A stretch of 64,000 nucleotides of DNA from UBA11986 sp031402435 (GCA_031402435.1 JANNSJ010000065.1:1-64000); one strand, 5' to 3'; numbered from the stretch's first letter, positions 52,747 through 62,388 are shown. The notes: generated from the letters alone by a model not told the origin. Program-made: numbers and translations.

Positions 52747-52992
52747 TTATGCGCAAGCGCCACATCAGCTGCATCGGTGATCGCTGAATTCAAGGGAGAC
52801 GAGAAGCCCTCAGCCTACGCCGGCGCGGGTTCTTGCTATGTGGAGTTTGGCCTCGACCGGGTTGGACGCGTGGATGTGGATTTCTTTTCGGGTCCTTCGC
52901 CCACGGGAAGTTTCGTTGAACCCTCCGTCGCACTTGTCAGCGAAAAGCAGCACTTTGGATCCAGCCGCCGAACCCGCTGGTTCGGAATGTAA
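52747..52992 (+). pseudogene. C-terminal remnant of an FAD-dependent oxidoreductase
   Basis: From after an in-frame TAG (52744), the frame encodes AEFKGDEKPSAYAGAGSCYV, then VDVDFFSGPSPTGSF and EKQHFGSSRRTRWFGM before the stop. This matches the tail of pyridine nucleotide-disulfide (sulfide:quinone-reductase-like) oxidoreductases. The body of the enzyme is missing, so it is a truncated remnant. Confidence 0.65.
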
Positions 52993-53057
52993 CGTGGTAT
53001 TCCAGAATCTTAGATAGCTATACAAACAAATCATTTATTGTACGGAGGGAACATTGT

Positions 53058-53312
53058 ATGGACAGATACATCGTCATCATACCACACACAACAGAGGATT
53101 GCAAGAATGCGCTCAAACAAATCGAGTCGATCGGGACAATCACTCATTTCGATTGGGGATGTAAAGACGGCGAACACACCGGATGGGCAATTGTCGAGGC
53201 GGATAACAAAGCCGAGGCAATGTTGACTGTTCCAACGATACAGCGCAGCAAGGCTCATGTGTTCAAATTGACACGATTCAGTCCCGAAGACGTGCGGGCA
53301 ATGCACGGTTGA
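53058..53312 (+). CDS. Small protein of unknown function
   Basis: 84 residues with a strong GGAGGG ribosome site. The sequence MDRYIVIIPHTTEDCKNALK, then GTITHFDWGCKDGEHTGWAI and ADNKAEAMLTVP suggest a small ferredoxin-like alpha-beta fold similar to small muconolactone-isomerase-like or DUF3303-type proteins. No signal peptide or membrane segment. Identity is not certain; it is a likely real gene by codon use and ribosome site. Confidence 0.75.
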   Translation: MDRYIVIIPHTTEDCKNALKQIESIGTITHFDWGCKDGEHTGWAIVEADNKAEAMLTVPTIQRSKAHVFKLTRFSPEDVRAMHG

Positions 53313-53372
53313 TGTTTGAGTGTACCGTTACGATTTGCTGAACGTTACGCGATATCATATCCTTGAGGTAAC

Positions 53373-53984
53373 ATGGAACATTACATTCTCTTCCTAACGA
53401 TCGCCTCCGTAACGGTGCTCAGTCCCGGCCCGGGAGTTACGTTGACCCTCACGAACTCCATCCGGTACGGAATGTATGAGACGTTTGGTGGGATTCTCGG
53501 CATAGCGACGGGGAATTGTATTGTTGCAACCATTTCTGCCACCGGACTCGGACTCCTTCTCGCAGCCTCCGCGTTGGCGTTCACAATCATGAAGTATATC
53601 GGTGCAGCATATTTGATTTATCTTGGAATAAAGATGTGGCGCACTCCGCCAATGGCCATAAAGGACACGGTCGCCTTGAAGCCAAGTATACGCAAGCGTT
53701 ATCTTGAAGCCATCACCATGCAATTGTCGAATCCGAAAGCCATCTTCTTCTTCCTGTCGATCTTTCCCCAGTTCATCGACAACTCCAAATCGTACGCCGT
53801 TCAGTTTATTGTGTTGGTGCTGACCTTCTGTTTGCTGGTCATCGGCATCCATTTGTTGTATGCGATGAGCGCGCAAAGAGTGAAGAGGTGGCTTTCATCG
53901 CCACGGGGAAGCCGCATATTCAACGGGATAGGGGCGGGGGCATTCATATTCTTTGGGTTGGCTCTCGCTACATCAAGAAAATGA
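53373..53984 (+). CDS. LysE/RhtB family amino-acid exporter
   Basis: 203 residues with GAGG before the ATG. The family's hallmarks are present: SVTVLSPGPGVTLTLTNSI near the N-terminus, AAYLIYLGIKMWRTPP in the middle and FFLSIFPQFIDN after. Six hydrophobic segments are visible. It should export amino acids or related compounds through the inner membrane by proton exchange. No regulator gene is adjacent. Confidence 0.92.
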   Translation: MEHYILFLTIASVTVLSPGPGVTLTLTNSIRYGMYETFGGILGIATGNCIVATISATGLGLLLAASALAFTIMKYIGAAYLIYLGIKMWRTPPMAIKDTVALKPSIRKRYLEAITMQLSNPKAIFFFLSIFPQFIDNSKSYAVQFIVLVLTFCLLVIGIHLLYAMSAQRVKRWLSSPRGSRIFNGIGAGAFIFFGLALATSRK

Positions 53985-54041
53985 CAGGGGATCACCAAAT
54001 TAACAATCACTCTACAACGTTCAGCTTGCATAAGGAGACGC

Positions 54042-54338
54042 ATGGCAAAAAGTAAGGATGAAATCATTGCAGATATCAAGGCGTTTATCACCGACAACGG
54101 CGGCGTGTTCAGCGAATGGTGTGTCGGCGCGAGCAGAGATGCGAACAAGAGCCTGCTGAGCGATCACAAAGTTGATCCGAGGCTTGACAAATGGATGTTC
54201 AGAACGGTGGTGACCTCGGCCGAGTTGAAGGACATCGTACAGTATTTTACCACGATACGTGGCGCCACCGGAACAAAAGGGGGCATGTTGGCAGACAAGG
54301 TGTATGTGTATAGGAAATCCCCGAGAACCAATCCGTAA
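54042..54338 (+). CDS. Small conserved protein, GIY-YIG-like core
   Basis: 98 residues with AAGGAG upstream. The pattern GGVFSEWCVGASRDANKSLL, then HKVDPRLDKWMFRTV and the closing VYVYRKSPRTNP matches a small family I recall from bacteria and phages in which WYVGI...RL...H resembles the GIY-YIG nuclease core. Catalytic completeness is unclear. It lies between the LysE exporter and a small membrane protein, all with strong ribosome sites. Confidence 0.7.
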   Translation: MAKSKDEIIADIKAFITDNGGVFSEWCVGASRDANKSLLSDHKVDPRLDKWMFRTVVTSAELKDIVQYFTTIRGATGTKGGMLADKVYVYRKSPRTNP

Positions 54339-54361
54339 AGAGATATTATCAGGGAGATGGA

Positions 54362-54826
54362 ATGAACAGACGCAGTGTTGTAGCACGCATCCTTATGCTG
54401 GACGGCATCTTGTTGCTTGTGGTTGCGATCCTGTACTTTATGCTGACGAGTCTCGCCACCAAGTGGCTTGCCTACAAGTTGACTCCGGCGGAGTATTCGG
54501 AGGTTGCCCCGCAGTTCATCATGAACCATCTCGCCGTGGGCATACTGCTCATCCCCATTGCCCTGACGACGTTCTATTGTTCGTGGGGCGTGAAGAAGGG
54601 GCAGCACTGGTCGCGGGTTGTTAGTCTCATCAACGGCATCAGCGTTCTCTCCCTTCCGGTAATTCTCTCCTGGTTCATGGGCGCGCAGTATTACGGCTCG
54701 ATCCTGTTCCTGCTTGCCACAGTGTTGATCGTCGTTGTCGGCATCACGATGTTGGTCCCGCTTGTCTGGTTCCCCAAGGATATTATTCAGAAGAATGAGA
54801 ATGAACACCAAACCCGGCGCTCATAA
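54362..54826 (+). CDS. Small four-TM membrane protein, unknown
   Basis: 154 residues, ribosome site GGGAGA. Four hydrophobic segments are clear (ILMLDGILLLVVAILYFML, HLAVGILLIPIALTTFYCSW, VVSLINGISVLSLPVILSWF, LFLLATVLIVVVGITMLVPL). No known family is recognised. The 3' end overlaps the next gene's start region by 32 bases, so they are probably co-translated. Confidence 0.75.
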   Translation: MNRRSVVARILMLDGILLLVVAILYFMLTSLATKWLAYKLTPAEYSEVAPQFIMNHLAVGILLIPIALTTFYCSWGVKKGQHWSRVVSLINGISVLSLPVILSWFMGAQYYGSILFLLATVLIVVVGITMLVPLVWFPKDIIQKNENEHQTRRS

Positions 54827-55202
54827 CAGGGCAGTTGTCTATGCGCTTGCTGCCGTCGTTGTGGTTGGAGTTGGCATCTTCTACACCTTTACGCAGGGCA
54901 ACGACAAGGACGATGCAACGCACGAGGTGATACTTGTTACCCCGCGCGATGCAGCAACACTGGCTTCGCTACGTTCGCGGTTCCGGTGGCAATCGATGTC
55001 GACTGCCACTGCCTATCGCATGCTCGTGTATGAAGTAAACCGGACTCCCGTGTGGAGCGCGCTCATCAGGGATACATCGCTCGTTATTCCGGTTTCCGTC
55101 GAACTCCAACGTGGACGAACGTATCTCTGGCGCGTGGAGGCAATCTTCCCGGATGAGACGACGAAAGACTCGGAGTTGCGGGCGTTTACGTTGTCGCAAT
55201 AA
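54795..55202 (+). CDS. Membrane-anchored protein with Fn3-like domain
   Basis: 135 residues from the ATG at 54795 (an ATG two codons later is also possible). One N-terminal membrane segment (AVVYALAAVVVVGVGIFYTF) anchors the protein; the periplasmic part resembles a fibronectin-III-like domain (RFRWQSMSTATAYRMLVYE, GRTYLWRVEAIFPDE). The start lies within the 3' end of the preceding gene. Function unknown; it ends three bases before the M1 peptidase gene. Confidence 0.7.
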   Translation: MRMNTKPGAHNRAVVYALAAVVVVGVGIFYTFTQGNDKDDATHEVILVTPRDAATLASLRSRFRWQSMSTATAYRMLVYEVNRTPVWSALIRDTSLVIPVSVELQRGRTYLWRVEAIFPDETTKDSELRAFTLSQ

Positions 55203-55205
55203 CAG

Positions 55206-57194
55206 ATGCAAACAGAAAAGCTCATCTGCGTGATTGTGTGGGAGTGTCTGTTGCTCTTCGCCCTCCCAACGCGTCTCACCAGCCAGCAACTGGATGGATG
55301 GAACACATCAGACGGGTCCAGCGCATGTTCACGTAAATTCATTTCCCAACCCTCGCGTTTCCATTCATCCGATTGTTTTCACGATCCCTCCATCGATGTC
55401 ACCTATTACAGACTTGACCTCAGTATCTCAGTCGCACCATCCTTTTTGCGCGGAAGGATCACGACTAAGGCGCTGAGTCTTGCTGAAAGTCTCAGCACAG
55501 TCACTCTCGATCTTGCTGACGGAATGATTGTGGATTCCGTGCTGATGCAGAGTCGACCTGTTTCGTTCAACAGATTCAGCAACGCAATCTGGATTAGTCT
55601 GGATAGGATGTACCGGAGGAGTGAGTCGGTAGTGTTGGATGTGTACTATCGCGGAGTGCCGGCATCCACCGGCTTTGGAAGTTTCTTATTCTCCTCTCAT
55701 GCAGGAACTCCGTGGGTGTGGACACTCAGCGAGCCGTACGGCGCAAGTGATTGGTGGCCGTGTAAGAACCATCCAGCGGACAAGGCAGACTCTGTGGATG
55801 TCTGGGTCACCTGTGATAACGCGTTGAAGGTGGGGTCGAATGGCAAGCTGGTTGCTGTTGTTGAGAACGGCAATGGCACGCACACCGTCAAATGGGCCGA
55901 GCGCTATCCCATTTCCACATACCTTGTCTCGATTGCGCTGACGAACTTTGCAGAGTTCTCCAACTGGTTCCGGTACTCGTCCACCGATTCGATGGAAATT
56001 CTTAACTATGTCCTCCCCGAGCATCTTCCCGATGCGCTCGCAAACCTTCCGAAGGCAGTCGATGCGCTCAGGATATTTTCCAACGCTTACGGATTGTATC
56101 CATTCATCAAAGAGAAATACGGCCACAGTGAGTTTGGGTCCGGCGGGGCGATGGAACATCAAACGATGACCTCCACAACGTCATTCAATGAGAACACCAT
56201 AGCGCACGAGCTTGCGCATCAGTGGTTCGGCGACATGATTACCTGCGCCAACTGGCAGAACCTCTGGCTGAATGAAGGCTTTGCAACATATAGCGAGGCA
56301 GTATATCGAGAGGGAATGTATGGAAGTGCGGGTTATTGGGAGGTGATGAACTTCAGAATGGGTAACGCTCGTCGTGCGCTCGGCACGTTGTTTCTGCAGG
56401 ATACAACGAGCGTGAGCGCGATGTTTCAGAATGATCGTGTATACTCGAAGGGTGCATCAGTGCTGCATATGTTTCGTCACGTTCTTGGCGATTCAATGTT
56501 CTTCGGAGCGCTCAGAAGCTATGGGGCTGACCCTGCCCTGAAATACAATGTCGCCACAACCGAAGACTTTCAGCGCGTGTGCGAATCAGTATCGGGTCAG
56601 AACCTGGAATACTTCTTTCGCGAGTGGGTGTACGGAGAGAAATATCCCTTATACGCGCTCCAGTGGTCTATGGATTCGTCCGGTCGTCGCGTGACTGTTC
56701 GCATCAATCAGGAGACGCGCACAAGCAACCCGTCGTTCTTCACCATGCCTGTTGATGTCAGGCTCTCGAACGCAAGTTGGGACACGACAGTCGTACTGTT
56801 CCATCAATTCTCGGGGCAGGAGTTTACCATTGAAACCTCACAAATGCCAACGCAAGTGACACTTGACCCCGACCATTGGATTCTCAGGGGTGACATTCCG
56901 AGAGATAACATACCTGTTGAGTTCATGCTCGATCAGAATTATCCCAACCCGTTCAATCCGGGGACGATCATTCAATTCCATCTTCCGCACCGCTCGACTG
57001 TCTCGCTTAAGATCTTCGACGTGCTCGGCAAGGAAGTCGCAACGCTGGTGAATGGAAGGGAAGAAGCCGGCTCGCACGCAGTGCAATGGAAGGGAGTAAC
57101 AGATGCCGGAGTGTCGGCTGCGAGCGGGGTGTACTTCTGCAGGCTTATGGGAGAGGGAGTTGTTTTGACGAGAAAGCTCTTGCTGGTGAGGTAG
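55206..57194 (+). CDS. M1 family aminopeptidase with T9SS sorting domain
   Basis: 662 residues. Signal peptide in the first 30 residues. The M1 features are GAMEHQTM (the GAMEN substrate-binding motif with a final H), the zinc site HELAHQWFGD near residue 333 and the third ligand in NEGFATYSEAVY. Domain layout is N-terminal beta (about 50-230), catalytic (240-500), then a beta segment and a T9SS domain (DQNYPNPFNPGTIIQFHLP, ending KLLLVR). It should remove N-terminal residues from peptides outside the cell. Gly-Ala-Met-Glu-His replaces GAMEN, which can change specificity. Confidence 0.92.
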   Translation: MQTEKLICVIVWECLLLFALPTRLTSQQLDGWNTSDGSSACSRKFISQPSRFHSSDCFHDPSIDVTYYRLDLSISVAPSFLRGRITTKALSLAESLSTVTLDLADGMIVDSVLMQSRPVSFNRFSNAIWISLDRMYRRSESVVLDVYYRGVPASTGFGSFLFSSHAGTPWVWTLSEPYGASDWWPCKNHPADKADSVDVWVTCDNALKVGSNGKLVAVVENGNGTHTVKWAERYPISTYLVSIALTNFAEFSNWFRYSSTDSMEILNYVLPEHLPDALANLPKAVDALRIFSNAYGLYPFIKEKYGHSEFGSGGAMEHQTMTSTTSFNENTIAHELAHQWFGDMITCANWQNLWLNEGFATYSEAVYREGMYGSAGYWEVMNFRMGNARRALGTLFLQDTTSVSAMFQNDRVYSKGASVLHMFRHVLGDSMFFGALRSYGADPALKYNVATTEDFQRVCESVSGQNLEYFFREWVYGEKYPLYALQWSMDSSGRRVTVRINQETRTSNPSFFTMPVDVRLSNASWDTTVVLFHQFSGQEFTIETSQMPTQVTLDPDHWILRGDIPRDNIPVEFMLDQNYPNPFNPGTIIQFHLPHRSTVSLKIFDVLGKEVATLVNGREEAGSHAVQWKGVTDAGVSAASGVYFCRLMGEGVVLTRKLLLVR

Positions 57195-57399
57195 GTCGCC
57201 TTGATTGGTGTTATCGCGCCAACACATCGAGTGACCAGAATCCAGGGCTCCGAAATCGGCAGCGGTGTGTGTGGGGAAACCATCATGTTTGTGATTTCAA
57301 CCAGCACACCGAGAGAGTGAACCGACATAAGGGATTCCCGAAATTGATGGTCGTCGACTCGACTCGTCGAGCTGTGTGGGTTGGCAAACCAAACAGGTT

Positions 57400-57445
57400 T
57401 ACGGTTTCAGCGTTTACTGCTTCTTGGTACTGTGCTGAAACCGTA
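57400..57445. repeat. Perfect 12-bp inverted repeat
   Basis: TACGGTTTCAGC (57400-57411) and GCTGAAACCGTA (57434-57445) with a 22-base loop. It lies in the intergenic region after the M1 peptidase gene. Not followed by a T run, so not a simple terminator. Confidence 0.6.
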
Positions 57446-57505
57446 TGAACCAAGGAAAGGCATCTTACGCGGTCGCGGGTTTCGATTTCGGGAACGCTTT
57501 CTTTC

Positions 57506-57535
57506 GTCCATTTCTTTGGCGTCAAAGAAATGGAC
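57506..57535. repeat. Perfect 13-bp hairpin with GCGT loop
   Basis: GTCCATTTCTTTG and CAAAGAAATGGAC flank GCGT. This type of short perfect hairpin, TTTCTTTGgcgtCAAAGAAA, is known to me from intergenic DNA of many bacteria as a dispersed element. No T run follows. Confidence 0.65.
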
Positions 57536-57866
57536 AACATGACCAGAGCGTTTCGGTTTCTCAAGTTTCTCGCGCAAACTTTTGATTGCTGCCAGTGACA
57601 ACATCTCAGACATTCCAGTTTCTTTTCACGTCAACTCATTCATGAGAAACGAAAACGTTTGTTGATAATACGTGAGGGACACCGGTGTGCGCAATGCTCA
57701 TTTCTCACGACATTGGCATGATTTTTCACGGCATGGAACGTGCAGCTATACCAAGGGTATCTGAATTGGGAGCCAGCTCCAGGGTATGAGGAATTATGCG
57801 TATGGGTGTGATGTTCATTCAATGGAATAAACATTGGCTCGCTATCATCAGAAAAGGTACAAAGTA

Positions 57867-59564
57867 ATGAGAACACTTCTTTTTGCTCTGGCAATTCTTA
57901 CCGCAGTGCTTCTTGGCGGACAAATGCCTTCGCCAATGCAGAATGCCAATCTCCAACGCGATCTTGACGCTCTTGTTAAACGCGGCTTCACCTACCGCAT
58001 GCTCGACAACGACCTCATTGAGTTGACTGACCCCGTAAGCAGTGAGAAACAACTCAAGAGTTTGCGCGAACCGAGCGAAGCAGCAATTCGAGCGTGGGCG
58101 ACTGCGCGAGGCATACCTATTCTTGAGATAGACCCTTCTCAGGTAGACACAACTCTTTACACTGGTTGGTACACTTATTTCACCGCTGTGCCTTTATCCA
58201 ATGGCTTTGAAGTGCCACTAGTGGTTGCTGATATTGATGGAAACAAAAAAACAGATTGCTATGGCGGTTATGATACTCCTTCAACAAATGTTGAAACACG
58301 ATGCTATGAAATCGATTCCAACGGTGTTGTTGCATTGCGCCATAGCTATGCTCCCTTGGTGGCATCTGCACGCCTCGTTGCCGATGTTGATGGAGATTCA
58401 TTAAAGGAAGTGTTATTCTCGTCAAGTGGATTAGTGTCTGATTATGAGCAAGCGTCAGTCGATTCGTTGCCGACAGCATTCCAATTTGGGCATGATAGAT
58501 ATGCTGGAGGCAGTAGCCCTGGCTTTACGGGAATATATGTAGGCTCTCTCGACGGCGACAGCCTTACAGATTTCCTCTATAAGGGGTCGGAGCCCGACTC
58601 AGTTTTGGGTGATGTCACGAAGGTCTATGTTACAGAATACGATCCGCAGGTAGACAACTTTGTCAGAGTTTGGTCCACGGATTATGGTTTCGGTGGAGTA
58701 GCCGCAATAGGGGGATTTGCAGTTGACGACTTTGATGGCGACGGGCGGATGGAGTTCGTTGTGAGCGAGTCATCCCACGGAAGAGTATTTGTTACGGAGA
58801 ACGTTGCGGACAACCTTTATGCCATAACCTGGCAAGACAGCACCCCGTTTATCAATCTGTATCACACCGTAGGGGGCGATGTGGATGGAGACGGAAAGCC
58901 TGAGTTTTTTGTGGGAGGAGACGTGTCCAACGGAAATTGGACGATCATGTATGAAGCAGACACTAACAACCATTACAGCGCACGGTTCATGTTCCATCTG
59001 GTGCCCGATGGATTCTTTGCGCCGACATATCTTACCACAGATGTTGATGGGGACGGGCACCCGGAGCTTATTATCCTCAGCAGCGGGTATCTTCATGTGT
59101 TCAAAGCATCAGGCAACGATCAATATCGGCTTTGGTACTTTAGACATGACAACAACACACATTCTGTTCAATTCTATGACGTGAGCGGCGACGGGCGAAA
59201 AGATATCCTGATAAGTAAAGGTGTGAACGAAATTGGCCTTTTTACCAATGTGTACAAAGCAAGTGGGCTAGTGGGTGTTGTCGAAGAACAGTCAGTTTCA
59301 CATGAGCCACAGATCCTAAAAAACTTTCCTAACCCTTTCAACCCTACAACGACAATCGAATATGTAATGCGACAAAGCGGTTGGGTTAAATTGCGTGTCT
59401 ATAATTTGGCTGGCCAAGCAATAACGGTGCTGGTTAATGAAAAGAAAGAACGCGGCCACCACATGATCCAATGGGACGCCAGTAATGAACCGAGCGGCGT
59501 CTATTTCTGCAGGTTGGAAACTGACACTCAAGCCCTCACAGTTAAACTCTTGCTGTTGAAATAA
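57867..59564 (+). CDS. T9SS cargo with FG-GAP/VCBS repeats
   Basis: 565 residues from the ATG at 57867 (AAAAGG upstream). A signal peptide ends near LLGGQ (residue 18). Seven FG-GAP-like calcium loops occur: VVADIDGNKKTDC, VADVDGDSLKEVL, VGSLDGDSLTDF, VDDFDGDGRMEFV, GGDVDGDGKPEFF, TTDVDGDGHPEL and FYDVSGDGRKDIL. A T9SS domain ends the protein (LKNFPNPFNPTTTIEYVM, ending KLLLLK); the usual NYPNP is NFPNP. It is a secreted or surface beta-propeller protein, binding role unknown. Confidence 0.9.
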   Translation: MRTLLFALAILTAVLLGGQMPSPMQNANLQRDLDALVKRGFTYRMLDNDLIELTDPVSSEKQLKSLREPSEAAIRAWATARGIPILEIDPSQVDTTLYTGWYTYFTAVPLSNGFEVPLVVADIDGNKKTDCYGGYDTPSTNVETRCYEIDSNGVVALRHSYAPLVASARLVADVDGDSLKEVLFSSSGLVSDYEQASVDSLPTAFQFGHDRYAGGSSPGFTGIYVGSLDGDSLTDFLYKGSEPDSVLGDVTKVYVTEYDPQVDNFVRVWSTDYGFGGVAAIGGFAVDDFDGDGRMEFVVSESSHGRVFVTENVADNLYAITWQDSTPFINLYHTVGGDVDGDGKPEFFVGGDVSNGNWTIMYEADTNNHYSARFMFHLVPDGFFAPTYLTTDVDGDGHPELIILSSGYLHVFKASGNDQYRLWYFRHDNNTHSVQFYDVSGDGRKDILISKGVNEIGLFTNVYKASGLVGVVEEQSVSHEPQILKNFPNPFNPTTTIEYVMRQSGWVKLRVYNLAGQAITVLVNEKKERGHHMIQWDASNEPSGVYFCRLETDTQALTVKLLLLK

Positions 59565-59629
59565 AGAAAAGGTCAGCCCGTCAAGGAAAGGAGACAGATC
59601 ACTTAGTAGGGCGGGAAGCGTGTAAAAAA

Positions 59630-59729
59630 CCGGGCAATGATGTATCAGCATCACTGCCCGGACTAACGGCAAACAAAACGCTCCTCGCGTTGTCGGAGAG
59701 TCGAAAAACTGTCCGGTGCGTTTGCCGTT
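59630..59729. other. Two nested or competing hairpins before a T9SS gene
   Basis: CCGGGCAATGATG (59630-59642) pairs with CATCACTGCCCGG (59649-59661) with one G-T pair. AACGGCAAAC (59665-59674) pairs perfectly with GTTTGCCGTT (59720-59729). CCGGAC (59658-59663) could instead pair with GTCCGG (59711-59716). The first may end the upstream transcript. The set could be a leader of the gene at 59786. Confidence 0.55.
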
Positions 59730-59785
59730 GGTAATGTGTGAAACAAGGGACAAACAATCAATCACAATATACCAACGGAGGAGTC

Positions 59786-62347
59786 ATGAAAACCCGCATT
59801 TGTTGCCCATGTGCATTGCTCGCGATGTTGTTCATTTTTGTGTCAACAATGCAAGCGCAAGTACGTCCATGGGAACAAAACGTTCACGTGCAAGTCTCAA
59901 ACCCTGTAACCGCATTCACAGCAGATGGATATGGCCTGCATGTGATTACTAATGGGGGAAGCGCTTCGTTTGAGCACTATCTTATCGGTAACGATGGAGA
60001 GGTAATCACTGCCAACTCCGGCAACGTACACCCCACGCGCGTTTCCGAATTCGGAGTCTCGATAACGAATAGCGCCGGAATAGTCAGCGTTGTGTTTGAC
60101 ACTACCGGCAGTAAACTTGTTATTCATCAGAGTACGAATGGCGGCGCAAACTGGACGAGGAAAGGGGCTTTTACCCCAACCGGGCATTCAGTAAGAAACA
60201 TTGACGCGTTTGCTGAAAAAAGAAGCGGCGTGGATATGGTACACATTGTTTGGGATGCCGAGGGTCCAGGTGCTAATGGTGACACCGTGTTTTATGTGCG
60301 ATGGGAGGCCGGTACGATTAACGATTTTGGTCACTTCCAAACAATCACCGACATCGGCGGCATCACCGGCAGGAATCCAAAGGTTATCACGTCATCGGAT
60401 CGCATTCACGTGTCTTTTGCAACAATGAACGATTCACAAAACAAGCGTGGCACGGTACGGGACTTCATCTTTTCAACAGGGCAATAGGAGAGTACATTCC
60501 GGCAAACCGGCGTTCTAGGACTGGGTGTTGGGATCTCGCAACAAAGTTTGGCTTTGAGAAATAACGGTACTACGGACTCACTGCATCTTGTCGTTCAAGA
60601 AAACGGTGGTTATGGCTCAGGCCGTTCGATCCATTTATCACGGCGTAGAGCGAATGGTAACTGGGGAGGAGACGAGAATTATAGCTGGGTATCCTTTTCA
60701 GATGATCCCGCCAGTCCTCGTCGAAGAGCCACTTCAATTGGAGATACTGTGTACACTGTCTTCAATCGGAACAATAGCGTAGACGGTGGAATCAAATACA
60801 GCGAATACAAGGCATCAAGCGGTTGGTCATCGCTCTACACCATATCACCCCAGATCAATAATGACAATTTGAACAAGGCAACTATTGCTTCATCGCGAAC
60901 AGGAGTTTATGTTGTTTGGGAAACGCACACGCAGGGCGAAGTTTTCATGGCGCGCAAAGCATTGGGTCTCAGTGGCCACATCACCGAGAACATGTTTTTT
61001 ACAGACAGCAATTGGGTTACTGGGGATCTCACGATTGATGCTGGTGTTACTGTTACTCTTAAGGCTGGCTCTGTTACCATGGTTTCAGACAATAAGAAAC
61101 TGATTGTCGCAAATGGAGGAACTCTTCTCAAAGAGCGCGGCAGTCAGGTCATATTTGGAGGTGGCGCTACTTTTAAAATAACAACCAGTCTTCTCGATCA
61201 ATGGAACATGGTGGGTATCCCTGCCGTTCTCTCAGACTCCACTGCATCTGTTGTGTATCCAACCAAGACATCAACCGTGTATGAATATAACGCTGGATAT
61301 TCTCCAGTCACCAAGTTGAGAAATGACCGGGGTTATTACCTCAGATTCAGCGGTGCGCAATCTCATGACTATGAAGGCGCTTTCATCGACAGCATGGCCA
61401 TGAATGCATACAACGGGTGGAATATTATGGGCTCGATTTCTGTTCCCATTGATTCGGCAATGATTATCACGGAGCCCTCTGGGAGTCTCGCGTCCATTTT
61501 CTACCTATTCAACAATGGGTATGTCCACACAACAACCATCATGCCCGGAGGAGGTTACTGGATAAAAACCAATGCGGCAGGAAAAATCATCCTCTCGATG
61601 CGCAATGTTCTTGATGCTGGCCGAGGAGTAGTTGGTAAACCGAACCTCGTTAGCGATGAGGCCACTGATCCGTTTACCATGTATGACAGGTTCACCATTA
61701 CAGATGCAACGGGCAGTACTCAGAACCTCTTTGTCAGGAATGCACTGCTGACGGGTACAACCGATAACATTGAAATGCCTCCTCCATCGCCTGACAATGA
61801 GTTTAATGTGCGATTTTCTCCCAACCAATATCTCCAGTCAATCATGCCAGACAGCGTAGGGACTGATTTATCAATTGCATTGAATGCTGTTACGTATCCT
61901 GCAGAACTTACATGGGAAATCAATCCTGATAATGGCTTGACATATATACTTCCCGAAGGTGGCGGAGGTCTGGGAAAAGGAAATTCACTTTCGAGGTCCA
62001 AGCGCATGATACTCCAAAACCGAGGTGATGGATTTGTTCATTTCAACGTTTCGAACAGAAACGTTCAAGAGAACGAATTACCGGCTCAGTTCTCGTTGCA
62101 ACAGAACTACCCGAATCCATTTAATCCTTCAACAGTGATAAGCTACGACCTACCGTTGGACGTTCATGTCACTCTCAAAGTGTATGACGTGCTTGGTCGT
62201 GAAGTGATGACGTTGGTAAATGGAGTTGTGGAGGCGGGGTATCATCAGACAATTCTGAATGCAGCAAATCTTGCAAGCGGATTGTACTTTTATCGGTTGC
62301 AAGCCGGGGCTTATGCAAGTGTAAAGAAGCTCATGCTCATGAAATAG
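59786..62347 (+). pseudogene. T9SS cargo gene interrupted by an in-frame TAG
   Basis: A GGAGGAG ribosome site precedes the ATG at 59786. The first part (signal peptide to about MQAQ, then a beta-propeller-like domain ending RGTVRDFIFSTGQ) stops at TAG 60485-60487. The same frame then continues without a break (ESTFRQTGVLGLGVGISQQS, LALRNNGTTDSLHLVVQENG) to 62347, with a propeller continuation, a beta-helical segment (GDLTIDAGVTVTLKAGSV) and a T9SS domain (LQQNYPNPFNPSTVISYDL, ending KLMLMK). Removing the stop gives about 853 residues. The second part alone has no signal peptide or start. Nonsense mutation, readthrough or an error (CAG to TAG) are possible. Confidence 0.85.
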
Positions 62348-62388
62348 CTTTGTCGCAATTGAACACGAGTTTGTATTCAATCCTCAAT

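Larger units (their letters stand above)
57195..57866. other. Hairpin-rich intergenic region of 672 bases
   Basis: Two strong perfect inverted repeats stand out: TACGGTTTCAGC/GCTGAAACCGTA at 57400-57445 and GTCCATTTCTTTG/CAAAGAAATGGAC at 57506-57535 (loop GCGT). Minus-strand frames here are open for up to 93 codons but show no coding features. It ends in the promoter region of the T9SS cargo gene at 57867. Confidence 0.6.

Noticed and set aside
52620..52780. Possible integron attC-like site near TTATGC and the direct repeats
   Set aside because: The expected imperfect inverted arms (RYYYAAC and GTTRRRY) are not both present and no integrase or cassette is seen.
57283..57613. Open minus-strand frames in the intergenic gap that could be a small gene
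   Set aside because: No ribosome site, no recognisable domain, and the frame crosses two perfect hairpins; the sequence looks like intergenic repeats.
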